A DNA stretch of 64,000 bases, taken from the NCBI GenBank assembly GCA_964534745.1, contig CAZHQW010000008.1, positions 1 to 64,000 of the forward strand, in the 5' to 3' direction. The notes beneath the pieces were generated by a model that was not told where the DNA came from, did not search any database, and saw only the letters and a list, made by a program, of their open reading frames with translations. The translations under genes and the position numbers were made by a program. Origin of the DNA: G020354785 sp964534745 (GTDB lineage: Bacteria; Bacteroidota; Bacteroidia; Bacteroidales; UBA10428). Positions 44,417 to 53,984 of the stretch are shown one piece after another; position 1 is the stretch's first letter; the number at the start of each line of letters is the position of its first letter.

Positions 44417-45904
44417 TCACTCAAATATAAAAGTAGCAATTGAATGTGCCAGGCTTGTTGCCGCGAATCCGCGGTTGTTTATCCACGTCCTGATGTTAAT
44501 TGCTTCATCTGTAGGATTCATCACCACGAGGGCTATAGTACCATCAGGATTAAGCATGGCCGTGGCCAGCAGATCATCATTATTGGATGAACATATAATG
44601 CGCCGTGCCCCGGGATAAATAAACTTTGAAAAATGTCCCATGTAATAGTAGGAGTTCATGTAAAGAAGCTCTCCCGTCTGGGTATTACCTATCAGGGGCG
44701 CAAAGCAGAAGTTGGCAACGTGATTCGGACCGCCTGTCTCGTCAAGCAGCACGTTCCAGTCAACCCACCCTACACATGAATTGTTAAGATCGTGAATGAT
44801 GGATTCTCCGTATCGCTCACCCCAGTGCCATTCATCTATTTTTGAATAATCGAAAGGAAAAACACAACCCTCGGTAAACAGTGTCTTCTTTTCAGGAAAT
44901 GCTTCCTGGACAAGCTTTACATTGTCGAAATGATCGCCTGTATACCAGTGGAACCCCGTCCCCCACACATATTTCGAAGCTTCCGGATCATTATATACTA
45001 CGCTGGCTCTCTGGTACATTATACCCCGGTTGTGGTCCCATATGATAATCTTTTTATCTTTCAATCCTGCCTTCTCAATGGTCGGACCAAGATAATCCCT
45101 TACAAAGTCACGTTCTTCTTCGGCCGTATATATGCAGGATTCCCATGTCTGGACAGCCATAGGTTCATTCTGCACTGTAAGCCCCCAGATGGGAATGCCA
45201 ATTTCTTCATAAGCCCTTATAAATTTTACATAATAGTCAGCCCATGCCTGGCGGTATTCTGGTTTTAATTTACCGCCCTGCAGCATGTGGTTATTGGTTT
45301 TCATCCATGCTGGCGGACTCCAGGGTGATGCGAAGAACTTCAATCCGTTGCCGGATTTCGATATAGCTGCTTTTGTGAAAGGTATGCGATACTTCTTATC
45401 ATGATCAATGGAAAAATGCTCAAGCTCAGTGTCTCCTTCAACTTCTGAGTAGGCATAGCTCTCGCTGGAAAAATCACAACTGTTGATTTGGGTGCGGCAC
45501 AGGCTGTAACCAATTCCTTTTTGCTTGTCGAAATAGGCATCCAGTATCTCTTCCTGTGCTTTAACAGGTAATTTATAGAAGGTCTCAGCAGAAGCATCGG
45601 TCAGAGCCCCGCCAAAACCCTCTATAGTCTGAAATGTTTTTCCGGCATCAAGCATCAGGGTGGCTTCATGCTCATCAACCTGTATAAAATCTTCAAACAA
45701 AACAGGTTCGGTTTCAGTGAGAGCCATATCTGTGCCCTTTGCAGTAATAAATTGCCGCGCTGAAATCAATTTTAGCTCAACACCGGTTCTACCTGCAGTT
45801 TTATCTTCAGCCGTCCCGGGAGTTTGCGTGCAAGCATTTCCAATTATAAAGACAATTAAAAATGCCAGCACATATTTCAATACTTGCAGATTAAATTTGC
45901 TCAT
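44417..45904 (-). CDS. GH30 beta-glycosidase, lipoprotein
   Basis: This 495-residue enzyme belongs to GH30 (glucosylceramidase/beta-1,6-glucanase type). The Met at 45904 starts a lipoprotein-like leader (MSKFNLQVLKYVLAFLIVFIIGNAC). The family opening is FQTIEGFGGALTDASAETF, the acid/base is Glu247 in LTVQNEPMAVQ and the nucleophile Glu345 in TLFTEGCVF; ASPWSPPAWMKTN is also typical. The C-terminal beta domain is short. GH30 enzymes next to GH128 often act on beta-1,6 branches or links of beta-1,3-glucans, and I infer that here. It follows the T9SS binding-protein gene by 12 bp, so they form an operon under the downstream-encoded regulator's likely control. Confidence 0.92.
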   Translation of the reverse strand: MSKFNLQVLKYVLAFLIVFIIGNACTQTPGTAEDKTAGRTGVELKLISARQFITAKGTDMALTETEPVLFEDFIQVDEHEATLMLDAGKTFQTIEGFGGALTDASAETFYKLPVKAQEEILDAYFDKQKGIGYSLCRTQINSCDFSSESYAYSEVEGDTELEHFSIDHDKKYRIPFTKAAISKSGNGLKFFASPWSPPAWMKTNNHMLQGGKLKPEYRQAWADYYVKFIRAYEEIGIPIWGLTVQNEPMAVQTWESCIYTAEEERDFVRDYLGPTIEKAGLKDKKIIIWDHNRGIMYQRASVVYNDPEASKYVWGTGFHWYTGDHFDNVKLVQEAFPEKKTLFTEGCVFPFDYSKIDEWHWGERYGESIIHDLNNSCVGWVDWNVLLDETGGPNHVANFCFAPLIGNTQTGELLYMNSYYYMGHFSKFIYPGARRIICSSNNDDLLATAMLNPDGTIALVVMNPTDEAINIRTWINNRGFAATSLAHSIATFIFE

Positions 45905-45916
45905 ATTTACAATCAC

Positions 45917-46819
45917 TTATAACTTGATGGTTTTCCTGATAAATGTGTTGCCGCTGCGGTCAGTTAAACTGATAAAGTAAATTCCCGATTCCGCATCAGA
46001 AAGATTAACGACAATATGGGAAGACTGCAAATCGGACCGGTGATATACGGGCTGTCCGACAACATTAAATACCAGTACCTCCTTAATCTGCCCGGCTGAC
46101 GAGATGGTAAAATGGTCGTTAAACGGACTGGGTGCAATCACAAATTTATCGGTGTTCATATCTCCGATTACAGACCCTCCTTGAGCTGTCAGGCTTATGT
46201 TATCTATAAATACTTCGAAGGTGTATTCCGATCCTGTATCATCCCATATTCCTGATCTGAATCCGAAGTAAACCATGGTATCACCTTCTCCTTCAAAGAA
46301 TACCTGGTTTGTAGCATCGGCCATACACGCATCATTCAGGAAAGTACCGTCGAACGTATCGGTAAGACATGTTGCTTCCCAGTTATGACTTTTGAATCCA
46401 CTAATCCGAACCGCCCCCGCAGCAGCATCATAATCGGAGCCTTCCTGCGGTTCATTTCCTCCAACCCATACCTCAGTCCAGTAATTATTCGTGCGCAGGT
46501 CTTTGTAGGCACCATCAAAAATATAGGTTACCCCGCGCTGCAGGTTAAGTATCTGGTAAAACATGATATTGGTAAGATTTCCCCCGGTTGCTCCTGTATT
46601 GGTTCCGCTGACATACAGACAACCGCCGTCACCTTCAACAGGTATAATATCGGTGTAACCAAACTCATATTCCACGGTATTATCACCGTCGGTATTGAGC
46701 AATGAAACTTCCCATTCCTCGTAATCCTCCATATCGCCACCGGTTATTACGTTTTGCCCGTAAGTGCAAATTGAAATAACAAAAAGAAAGGCTATTGCCG
46801 GAAAGTAAATTTTTTTCAT
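45917..46819 (-). CDS. T9SS-exported carbohydrate-binding-like protein
   Basis: The 300-residue protein has a signal peptide (ending ICTYGQ), one beta-sandwich domain (about 22-210) of the CBM4/CBM16 type (NVITGGDMEDYEEWEVSLLN, GVTYIFDGAYKD, FEVFIDNISLTA) and a T9SS sorting domain (VIAPSPFNDHFTISS ... SGIYFISLTDRSG). There is no enzyme domain. The position, 12 bp before the GH30 gene on the same transcript, suggests that it captures the glucan at the surface in place of a SusD-type protein, none of which is encoded in this small locus. Binding specificity cannot be told from sequence. Confidence 0.8.
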   Translation of the reverse strand: MKKIYFPAIAFLFVISICTYGQNVITGGDMEDYEEWEVSLLNTDGDNTVEYEFGYTDIIPVEGDGGCLYVSGTNTGATGGNLTNIMFYQILNLQRGVTYIFDGAYKDLRTNNYWTEVWVGGNEPQEGSDYDAAAGAVRISGFKSHNWEATCLTDTFDGTFLNDACMADATNQVFFEGEGDTMVYFGFRSGIWDDTGSEYTFEVFIDNISLTAQGGSVIGDMNTDKFVIAPSPFNDHFTISSAGQIKEVLVFNVVGQPVYHRSDLQSSHIVVNLSDAESGIYFISLTDRSGNTFIRKTIKL

Positions 46820-46938
46820 AGCATTAAAGTTTTAATTGGGTTATTAAATGCAAGTTAAAATAATGATTACTATGAATATGCAATCGTTACCCACTCAAAT
46901 ATTACAGGTACTCTAGGGGTTACCTCTCAAAAACACTC

Positions 46939-46960
46939 AACCTGAAATTGGTTACAGGTT
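46939..46960 (-). terminator. Possible terminator at the end of the LuxR-type regulator gene
   Basis: On the minus strand AACCTG, overlapping the last codons and stop, pairs with CAGGTT across 10 nt, and GAGTGTTTTTG follows. The stem is only 6 bp. Confidence 0.35.
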
Positions 46961-49933
46961 CATAAGGTATTGCTTGAGTGAGTCATTGGAGTCAAGACCG
47001 ATTTTCTTACGAAGCCTGTAACGGTCATTTTCAATGGCGCGGGGTGTTTTATGCATGAACTCGGATATTTCCTTGGTGCCAAGGTTCATACGCACATATG
47101 CTGCAATCTTTATCTCTGACAGGCTCAGATCCCTGTGTTTTTCTTTGAGCCTGCTCACAAAGTTGTTATAAACCTTATCCAGCTGTGGCTCAATATAGGC
47201 CCAATCCTTATCATCATTAAGGTATTCGTCAATAATACTGATGACATCCTCAAGACTTTCCCTGACGGACTCCTTAGCTTTAACCGAAAGTCCCATTAAA
47301 CGGTTCTTCTGCTCTATAAGGACACGGTTGCGGTTAATCATATGAAATGTCAGTTTTTGCAATTCCATTTCCAGCTTGTCTTTCTCAAGCTGGATAATCC
47401 TTTTCTCCTGCTCTGCCTGTGTTTTTAGGAACCGGTTCTTATGAAGGTTCAGCCTGTAACGGTAAATGAAATATACTATTGCAAGCAGAACTATTATCAT
47501 TATTATCCTGAACAGCCATGTATTATAAAAAGAAGGCCTGACACGTATAATCAGTCTCCGTTCATTGTTACCCCATTTGCCATCATTATTTGAAGCTATT
47601 ACACGGAAAATATATTCACCCGGCTCAAGATTTGAATAGCTGGCCCTGCGATAATCCGGTCCCGTTTCTATCCAGTCGTTATCGAAACCCTGGAGCATAT
47701 ATTTGTACCGGCATTTTTCGGGCAGAATATAGTTTAGTGCAACAAATTCGAGGGCAAAAGCCTTTTCCCTGTTAGTAAGTACCAGTGCTTTGGTATAATT
47801 TATATTTTCCTGAAGGATAACCCGCTTGTTTATCTCAGTACCTGCCCCGACATCCTTGTTAAGAATTTCGAGTTTGCTGAAAACTATTGCTGGCAGGTTC
47901 TGGTTCAGCTTTATATCCTGTGGAGAAAAAATATCAAGACCTTTTGTTGACCCAATGGCAAAGCGGCCGTCGCTTAACCGGATCAGTGAATTCTGGTTAA
48001 ATTCGTTGCTGCTCAGTCCGTCCTCCCTGATAAAGGTTCTGATTTTTCCAGTTTCAGGATTCAAAATGCATAATCCGCCGGAAGTTCCTATCCACAGCTT
48101 TCCCTGGCTGTCTTCAATAATGCTCTGCACAATATTATTGGGCAGCTCTTCTTTTGCAGAGTATTTTACAAACCTGTAATTCTTTTTGTCAAACCTGAAC
48201 AGCCCCTGCCCTTCACTGCCTATCCAGATGTATCCCCACCTGTCCTGGTCCATGCATCTGATAATACCTTTTGTCGCTATAACATCCGAAGAATCTGCAG
48301 CGATCCTCATCAGCCGGTCCGTTTCATTGTCCAGTATATATATACCTTCCCCTTCGGTGCCAAACCATATATCCCCGTCTCTATCCTCCATAATGCTCAT
48401 TACATTCTCAAAGTCAATTTTGTCGGGAAGTGACGAATTAGGACCAAAGTTTGTAAACGTTTTTTTGTGACTGTCATAGAGATCGACAGCCTCGCCCAGC
48501 AGTCCGAGCCATATACGGCCTCTGCTGTCCGGCACAATCTGCCATATATTTATTGAGGTGGGACTTCTTCCCGGAGAAGGATTATTGAAGCGGATAAAGG
48601 TGTTTTTTTCGGGATTAAACAGATGCAATCCGCCCGAATATGTGCCAATAAGTATATTTCCATCACCGTCTTCATTCAGGCTTGTGATTACATCTGTTGT
48701 CAGCGAATTTGAATTACCAGGATCATGGTTGTACCGGCAATGGCTTCCGTCCGGATCAAACCTGTAAAGTCCGTACCCGTCAGTTCCTGCCCACAAACGA
48801 TTTTTGCTGTCCTGGTAAACACCTAGTACAGATTTTCCTTTTAAAACATCCAGGTCTCCCGGTGTAATAAAATACGTTCTGAATTTATACCTGTCAGGAT
48901 TATAATAATTGACACCTTCGCCAAAAGTGCCTATCCAGACCGTATTTTGCTCATCAAAGTAGATGCAGTAGATATGGTCGGTGGACAGGCTGTTTTCCCT
49001 GTCTTCATCTTTCTTTATGTACCGGAATTGCTTTGTCTGCGGATCAAGAATATTAATTCCCCCTCCGTCAGTGCAAATCCAGATATTGCCTTCCCTGTCC
49101 GCAGCCATATCTCCGTTAAGAACATTAGTAGTCAGCTGGCCTTCTCCCTGGAGGTAAATTTCAGATTTTCCCGATGCCGGATCATATGAACATAGACCGT
49201 GGACGTTAGCTGAAATCCACAGAACACCATTAGCATCCTCTACTATTCTTTTCCTGTAGTTGCTTGTTAATTCTTTTACCCGCCTGTAAGAGATATTGAA
49301 AAAACGTTCCCTGTCCCTGTCAAACCGCTGTATTTTATCTGATTCAGTGGCAACATACACTTCGCCACAGCTTGTTTCAATAATATCATATACGTAATCT
49401 GAATTTAAAGCAAACCCGTCATTTGGCCGTGACCGGTAAACCCTGAAGCTGTCAGTTTCAGGAATATACATTGCAAGGCCCTTATTTGTGCAAATCCATA
49501 TGGTACTGTCACTAAATGCACTTATCCGGTTTATCCGCTCATTAACGGCATTTATATGATTATAACGTGTAAACTTCTCTGTCCTCTTATTAAATTTATT
49601 TAACCCTTCAGAATATGTTCCAATCCACAGGTTACCTGATTTGTCTTCTGCAATGGACAGTATGCGGTCTCCTGATATAGAAGCCGGATCATTTCCTGAC
49701 CAGTATACTTTAATGTCATAACCGTCAAAACTGCAAAGTCCGTTTCGGGTGCCGAACCATACCAGTCCGTCACAGTCTTTATAAATACACTCTATGTTGT
49801 TATGCGGCAGTCCGTTACTCTGGGTTAATTTTGAGAACTGGATATTTTCCGGATCGGAATAAGGCGCTGGATAAGATTGCACCAGGCAGTTGCAGAAAAT
49901 AATTAGGATTATTATGACAGTCCTGCCCTTCAT
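46952..49933 (-). CDS. Transmembrane propeller sensor with LuxR-type DNA-binding end, no kinase
   Basis: This 993-residue one-component regulator has a signal/anchor (1-20), two propellers of regulator repeats (about 30-690; many D-x-x-G-x-[IL]-WIGT units such as EDKSGNLWIGTYSEGLNKF), a Y_Y_Y domain (about 700-780), one transmembrane helix (LFRIIMIIVLLAIVYFIYRY), a coiled coil (about 815-865) and a LuxR-type helix-turn-helix (LSEIKIAAYVRMNLGTKEIS and KTPRAIENDRYRLRKKI). There are no kinase or receiver boxes, so the periplasmic signal must pass straight to the DNA-binding end. It lies 132 bp upstream of the binding-protein/GH30 operon on the same strand and is the likely regulator of the glucan locus. 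Confidence 0.9.
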   Translation of the reverse strand: MKGRTVIIILIIFCNCLVQSYPAPYSDPENIQFSKLTQSNGLPHNNIECIYKDCDGLVWFGTRNGLCSFDGYDIKVYWSGNDPASISGDRILSIAEDKSGNLWIGTYSEGLNKFNKRTEKFTRYNHINAVNERINRISAFSDSTIWICTNKGLAMYIPETDSFRVYRSRPNDGFALNSDYVYDIIETSCGEVYVATESDKIQRFDRDRERFFNISYRRVKELTSNYRKRIVEDANGVLWISANVHGLCSYDPASGKSEIYLQGEGQLTTNVLNGDMAADREGNIWICTDGGGINILDPQTKQFRYIKKDEDRENSLSTDHIYCIYFDEQNTVWIGTFGEGVNYYNPDRYKFRTYFITPGDLDVLKGKSVLGVYQDSKNRLWAGTDGYGLYRFDPDGSHCRYNHDPGNSNSLTTDVITSLNEDGDGNILIGTYSGGLHLFNPEKNTFIRFNNPSPGRSPTSINIWQIVPDSRGRIWLGLLGEAVDLYDSHKKTFTNFGPNSSLPDKIDFENVMSIMEDRDGDIWFGTEGEGIYILDNETDRLMRIAADSSDVIATKGIIRCMDQDRWGYIWIGSEGQGLFRFDKKNYRFVKYSAKEELPNNIVQSIIEDSQGKLWIGTSGGLCILNPETGKIRTFIREDGLSSNEFNQNSLIRLSDGRFAIGSTKGLDIFSPQDIKLNQNLPAIVFSKLEILNKDVGAGTEINKRVILQENINYTKALVLTNREKAFALEFVALNYILPEKCRYKYMLQGFDNDWIETGPDYRRASYSNLEPGEYIFRVIASNNDGKWGNNERRLIIRVRPSFYNTWLFRIIMIIVLLAIVYFIYRYRLNLHKNRFLKTQAEQEKRIIQLEKDKLEMELQKLTFHMINRNRVLIEQKNRLMGLSVKAKESVRESLEDVISIIDEYLNDDKDWAYIEPQLDKVYNNFVSRLKEKHRDLSLSEIKIAAYVRMNLGTKEISEFMHKTPRAIENDRYRLRKKIGLDSNDSLKQYLMNL

Positions 49934-50160
49934 ATACCGATAGGATGAATATGATTAATTATACTGCAATTTAATTATTTTGTATTAAAACAATTGAATT
50001 AAAGTTAACAATCTGGTGACATATTGGTAACATTTGGTAGGCCTTAATTCTGGCTATTTTAGTACTTTTATACTACCGCGATTGGATTATAATAAATTGT
50101 TGCGGAATTAATATACGCAGACAAATAAGTTGGTTTTAGAGTAAAATTTGAGGTTAATTT

Positions 50161-50196
50161 AAAAGAGGCTGCTATCAATTAGATGCAGCCTCTTTT
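50161..50196. terminator. Orphan bidirectional terminator between divergent genes
   Basis: AAAAGAGGCTGC pairs perfectly with GCAGCCTCTTTT across a 12-nt loop. It lies within a 373-bp gap (49934-50306) whose flanking genes point away from each other, so neither should need it. The gap has no coding potential I can see. The hairpin may end a small RNA starting in 49950-50150, or mark a lost gene. Confidence 0.7.
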
Positions 50197-50306
50197 ATTA
50201 TTTAATCTGAGTTTTTGTAAAGTTAATCGTTAAGCATTAAGATAATTAGAATTATTTTTCGTATTTTTAAATAACCAACTATTAATCACATAATTAATCT
50301 TAAATC

Positions 50307-50840
50307 ATGAAACTACAACATCTTTTGCCAGTACTGCTTATTGTAGCAGTGTTATCTTGCGAAAAAGAGGAGAATAAATCTCCTGCTTATGTTGGCACCT
50401 GGGTCAGGACAGAAGCCGACACCTTATCATTTGTTCCATTAGTCCTGCTTGAAAACAAAATGGTAATGACCCTGCAAGTCGGTTCATGGGAAATGATCTC
50501 AAAGATAAAGGTTACAGGTTATATACCAGATTGGGAAGATTTTATGGGATTTAAGGGTACCCTCACCGTAAGCGGTGAAGATGCCACTATAACTTTTGCG
50601 GAGATTGGCGTAAGGAATCTTAATATGCAGACAATGACCTTTATTGATGATGAGATTACCTGGTATAATGCCAATGATAATCCCAACGAGTACGGATTAT
50701 ATCTTGATGAATATGGTCCGGGAACAACAACACAGGAAGTAAAGTTTATTGTCAGTGGCAATACTTTGACCATTAAAGCGGATGATAATGGAAACGGCAC
50801 TTATGAGGAAGACGAAATAATGGTTCTCACTAGGGAATAA
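50307..50840 (+). CDS. Small lipoprotein, lipocalin-like, function unknown
   Basis: The 177-residue protein has a lipoprotein leader (MKLQHLLPVLLIVAVLSC) followed by EKEENKSPAYVGTWVRTEAD, the kind of opening (GTW...) seen in lipocalin-like domains of Bacteroidota lipoproteins. The rest is beta-rich, with FIVSGNTLTIKADDNGNGTYEEDE near the end; the DDNGNGTYEEDE run could bind calcium. No catalytic motif is visible. It converges with the radical SAM gene with 14 bp between stop codons. I do not recognise a specific family. Confidence 0.75.
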   Translation: MKLQHLLPVLLIVAVLSCEKEENKSPAYVGTWVRTEADTLSFVPLVLLENKMVMTLQVGSWEMISKIKVTGYIPDWEDFMGFKGTLTVSGEDATITFAEIGVRNLNMQTMTFIDDEITWYNANDNPNEYGLYLDEYGPGTTTQEVKFIVSGNTLTIKADDNGNGTYEEDEIMVLTRE

Positions 50841-50854
50841 AAGACAGAATAAAG

Positions 50855-52432
50855 TCAGTTTGGGTATTCCACCGATTCGATTGAGGGAAATGATTTTCGG
50901 AGAATATTTCTGGTATTCAAAAGGCTCAGGAACGCATTTGCCAAAAAATACAGCTTGTGAGGATGTGAAGATTGTCTTATACAATTGTACAATTCCCTGA
51001 AGATTTTTCTTTCCTGCCCTGTGGCTCTTATTAATAAGAACTTTAAAAAGCCTGTAGTCATAGATATACTTTGTAAGTTTACAGGCATTCGTGATATCCG
51101 CAGCCTGCTTTTCTTTTGAGATTGCTCAAAATTATCGAAAAATGTTTTAAACCTGTAAATAAAGTTCTCAGGTAAATAGAGATTCCTGAATAGCCAGCAC
51201 AGGCCGTCATAAAATTGTGCGTGTGTCATCTGTTTCGGGACTATAGTAAATGTATTCAAAGAATTTACTTTATCAGGATTGGCTCTGGCAGCCTGTTCCC
51301 AGTCAATATACCTGCCTTCCTTTATCATTCGTTCCTTAAGTGGTGAGCCGTCAGCAGCCTGAAGCGGCATAACCTGGATGTTAGGGATACCCGTCTGATT
51401 GAAAAAGTCCAACTGCTGGCGAAAGATGGAAATATCATCGCTGTCAAATCCGACGATGCACCCTGCATGAACCAGTATTCCATGCTCGTGGATTCTTTTT
51501 ATGTCCTGCAGCATATTACCGCACAGATTCTGTAATTTTTTTGTTTCTTTAAGGCTTTTTACATTTGGAGTTTCAATACCTACAGAAAATCTGGTTAATC
51601 CCGCTTTAACAGACAGTTCGAGAAATTCTTCATCTCTTGCCGCATCGATAGAGACCTGTGCGATAAAGATAACCTGGTGATGCTTCTTCCTGTTCCACTC
51701 TCCCAGTGCAGCCAGAATCTCCTTTGCCTTATTTTTATTGCCCGTAAAATTGTCGTCTGCTATAAGAATGAATCTGAATGATCCTATTCTGAACAGTTGT
51801 TCAACTTCCTGAATAATAGTTGAAACAGGCTTATACCTCATTTTATTGCCCATGTATCCATGAACGCTGCAAAATTCACATTTGTACGGGCACCCGCGGC
51901 TAGCCTGTACAATTCCCCAGAGGTATCTTCTCATCGTACTTGATGCAACTCCGCTAAAGTCAGGAACCGGACATGCAGACATGTCAATCCTTCCACTTTC
52001 ATGGTATTCCTTTTTGTAATTTCCGGCTAAATAATCTTTAAGGAACTGTGGCCATGTTCTCTCTGCTTCACCTGTTATCAGTACATCCGCAAACGGTCTC
52101 CATCGGTCAGGGCTTAAAGTCGCCGGAGAGCCTCCGCAGACAATCAACGAACCACGTTTTGAGAACTGCTTTGCTATTTCCCGGGCCCTTTCCAAATAAA
52201 AGGAAAAACTACCGATGCCCACGATATCAAAAAATTCGTTAAAATCAACAGGTTCAGCATCCTCGTCAATGATCCTGACTCTAAAATCTGCCGGAGTTAA
52301 TGCAGCAAGAGTTGCCAGGCTGACAACAGGAGCTCCGCCCGATCTCCTGGTAATCAATCTAAGTATATCAGAGATATTGATGAAATTACTTTCAGCGTTT
52401 CTTGGTAATACTAGTAGAATTTTTCTTTTCAT
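50855..52432 (-). CDS. B12-binding-domain radical SAM protein
   Basis: The 525-residue enzyme has an N-terminal cobalamin-binding-like domain (about 1-140; IVGIGSFSFYLERAREIAKQ, LIVCGGSPATLSPDRW), a radical SAM core with CPYKCEFCSVHG giving the three cluster cysteines (CxxxCxxC near residues 181-188), and a C-terminal DUF4070-like part (TFTIVPKQMTHAQFYDGLCWLFRNLY). Related proteins include methyltransferases such as HpnR-type enzymes and many uncharacterised ones. The classical DxHxxG cobalamin motif is not seen in the first domain. No biosynthetic neighbours help name a substrate. It is a single-gene unit on the minus strand. Confidence 0.85.
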   Translation of the reverse strand: MKRKILLVLPRNAESNFINISDILRLITRRSGGAPVVSLATLAALTPADFRVRIIDEDAEPVDFNEFFDIVGIGSFSFYLERAREIAKQFSKRGSLIVCGGSPATLSPDRWRPFADVLITGEAERTWPQFLKDYLAGNYKKEYHESGRIDMSACPVPDFSGVASSTMRRYLWGIVQASRGCPYKCEFCSVHGYMGNKMRYKPVSTIIQEVEQLFRIGSFRFILIADDNFTGNKNKAKEILAALGEWNRKKHHQVIFIAQVSIDAARDEEFLELSVKAGLTRFSVGIETPNVKSLKETKKLQNLCGNMLQDIKRIHEHGILVHAGCIVGFDSDDISIFRQQLDFFNQTGIPNIQVMPLQAADGSPLKERMIKEGRYIDWEQAARANPDKVNSLNTFTIVPKQMTHAQFYDGLCWLFRNLYLPENFIYRFKTFFDNFEQSQKKSRLRISRMPVNLQSISMTTGFLKFLLIRATGQERKIFRELYNCIRQSSHPHKLYFLANAFLSLLNTRNILRKSFPSIESVEYPN

Positions 52433-52489
52433 ATAATGTTACCTCTATCGATTAATCTGATATTCAACCGGTATTTTCAGGCTGCCGGC

Positions 52490-53566
52490 TTAATCATTTC
52501 TCCTGGCCAGCTTATTTAAAAGGATTGAAACCAGTCCTCCAAGCATGATATAGCCAAGTATCACTTCAGCCATAATTATAGACTGTGCAATAAGGCTTGT
52601 TAATTTTGGTGTAACAACTCCAGTATCTAAGGTTGTAAAAGTCAATATACTGTGATAGAATGCATTATACCAGTGAGCAAGCTGTCCGTTTGCTGTTCTA
52701 AAATGAAAAGAATGCTTAAATAATAAAATAATGACCCCAAAGAACAACGTTATTAACAAAGACACAATGGCCCACTGCCAAATACTTTTTCCATAATTAC
52801 ATGTTAATCCCCAGATAAGCTTTTTAACTTTTTTAATCCCTTTAGAATTTTGTCGCTTCCAGTTATACAGCCATGCTTCATCGCGCACTTTTCTGCCAAG
52901 CACAGGATCAGTATAACTTATGTTAATTAGCTGTGCCCTGGAAATGGCCTTTATTATCGCCCTTTCTGCCTTTTTATTATACCCTTCTTTTATACTTAAG
53001 ATTATATTTCTGATTAATGCTCCTTTACAATTAAAAGGAACTGATTCCCCTTTCTTATCTGTAAAAGAAATGTCAATTAACTTCGCATCATTTAAGTAAC
53101 TGTGTGACAGGTCCGCATTATACATGTTAGTGTCCTTGAGGAAAGCATGTTCAAGATAGGCACCCTCGAGATATGCATTCTTGAGTTGAGTTCTCTCCAG
53201 CCGGGCATTCTCCATATGAGCACCCATTAAGTTGGCCTTTTCCATATGAGCTTCCATCATATCTGCATTTTCGAGATGAGCAATAGTAAGTATAGCATTC
53301 TCCAGATGTGCCCTTGATAGGTCAGCACATTCAAAGTAAGCTCCCATAAGGTCGGCATCCGACAGGTAAGCTCCTGACAGGTCAGCGCATTCAAGGTGAG
53401 CACCTGATAAATCGGCTTTTTTAAGTCTTGCTTCCCGCAATTGCAATTTAAAGTTGCTGTTAATTGCCCTTTGCTCACAATGCCATTTATTCCATTCTTC
53501 AATATTATTTTCTTTAGAACACTTGATTAAAAAGTCGTAATGTTCTTTATTAAGTTTAGTTCTCAT
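52490..53566 (-). CDS. Pentapeptide-repeat protein fused to a two-helix ion channel domain
   Basis: The 358-residue protein starts with a short helical region (1-38), then a long run of pentapeptide repeats (about 39-165) of the form A-[DN]-L/M-x-x (LKKADLSGAHLECADLSGAY), which fold into a right-handed beta helix. After a linker come two transmembrane helices (about 260-282 and 326-348) flanking a pore loop, HSILTFTTLDTGVVTP. This matches the two-transmembrane ion-channel architecture, with TTLDTG (311-316) where potassium channels have T-V-G-Y-G. The altered filter makes ion selectivity uncertain. The soluble repeat domain would be cytoplasmic. It stands alone upstream of the radical SAM gene, 57 bp apart, same strand. 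Confidence 0.85.
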   Translation of the reverse strand: MRTKLNKEHYDFLIKCSKENNIEEWNKWHCEQRAINSNFKLQLREARLKKADLSGAHLECADLSGAYLSDADLMGAYFECADLSRAHLENAILTIAHLENADMMEAHMEKANLMGAHMENARLERTQLKNAYLEGAYLEHAFLKDTNMYNADLSHSYLNDAKLIDISFTDKKGESVPFNCKGALIRNIILSIKEGYNKKAERAIIKAISRAQLINISYTDPVLGRKVRDEAWLYNWKRQNSKGIKKVKKLIWGLTCNYGKSIWQWAIVSLLITLFFGVIILLFKHSFHFRTANGQLAHWYNAFYHSILTFTTLDTGVVTPKLTSLIAQSIIMAEVILGYIMLGGLVSILLNKLARRND

Positions 53567-53984
53567 AGTATTTTATTATTACACAGGGCAGATAACAGAT
53601 AATTGTCAAATGCTGAAATAAAAATAAATTATGGTCCGCCTTTATCAAAACGGAAATTTGCAACGGGTTTGAAAAGATCTACGTAATATGCAAATCAGCA
53701 GTATTTTTTTACTGCTCAGAAGCACTTTTAGTAATTTTTACTACAGAAACCGGGTCAATTTCTTTCTTTTAATAAAATTAAAGGTCCGTATTATTGAATT
53801 ATGCAATAATATTATTACCTGTGTTAATTATATTGACCGGTAAGGCTATTAAGGTAATACCGGCGTTGAAATACTTCATTTTGTTTGCTATAAAGCAAAT
53901 AAATCCATAACTTGTCATTTTCGGATATATAAATATCAGTTTATCGCAACAAAAATTGAATTTTTAAACCTAAACCCTTACATT
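53567..53984. other. Long AT-rich gap between divergent genes
   Basis: No gene is supported in these 418 bp. A small hairpin (AGCAGTA/TACTGCT, 53697-53716) lies within it. TTTG at about 53883, followed after 20 nt by TAACTTGT, is a weak promoter candidate for the downstream lipoprotein gene. The rest is featureless. Confidence 0.4.

Noticed and set aside
53697..53716. Hairpin AGCAGTA/TACTGCT in the gap before the NTF2-like gene
   Set aside because: Only 7 bp, AT-rich, no U tract and no gene ends nearby; I do not call it a terminator.
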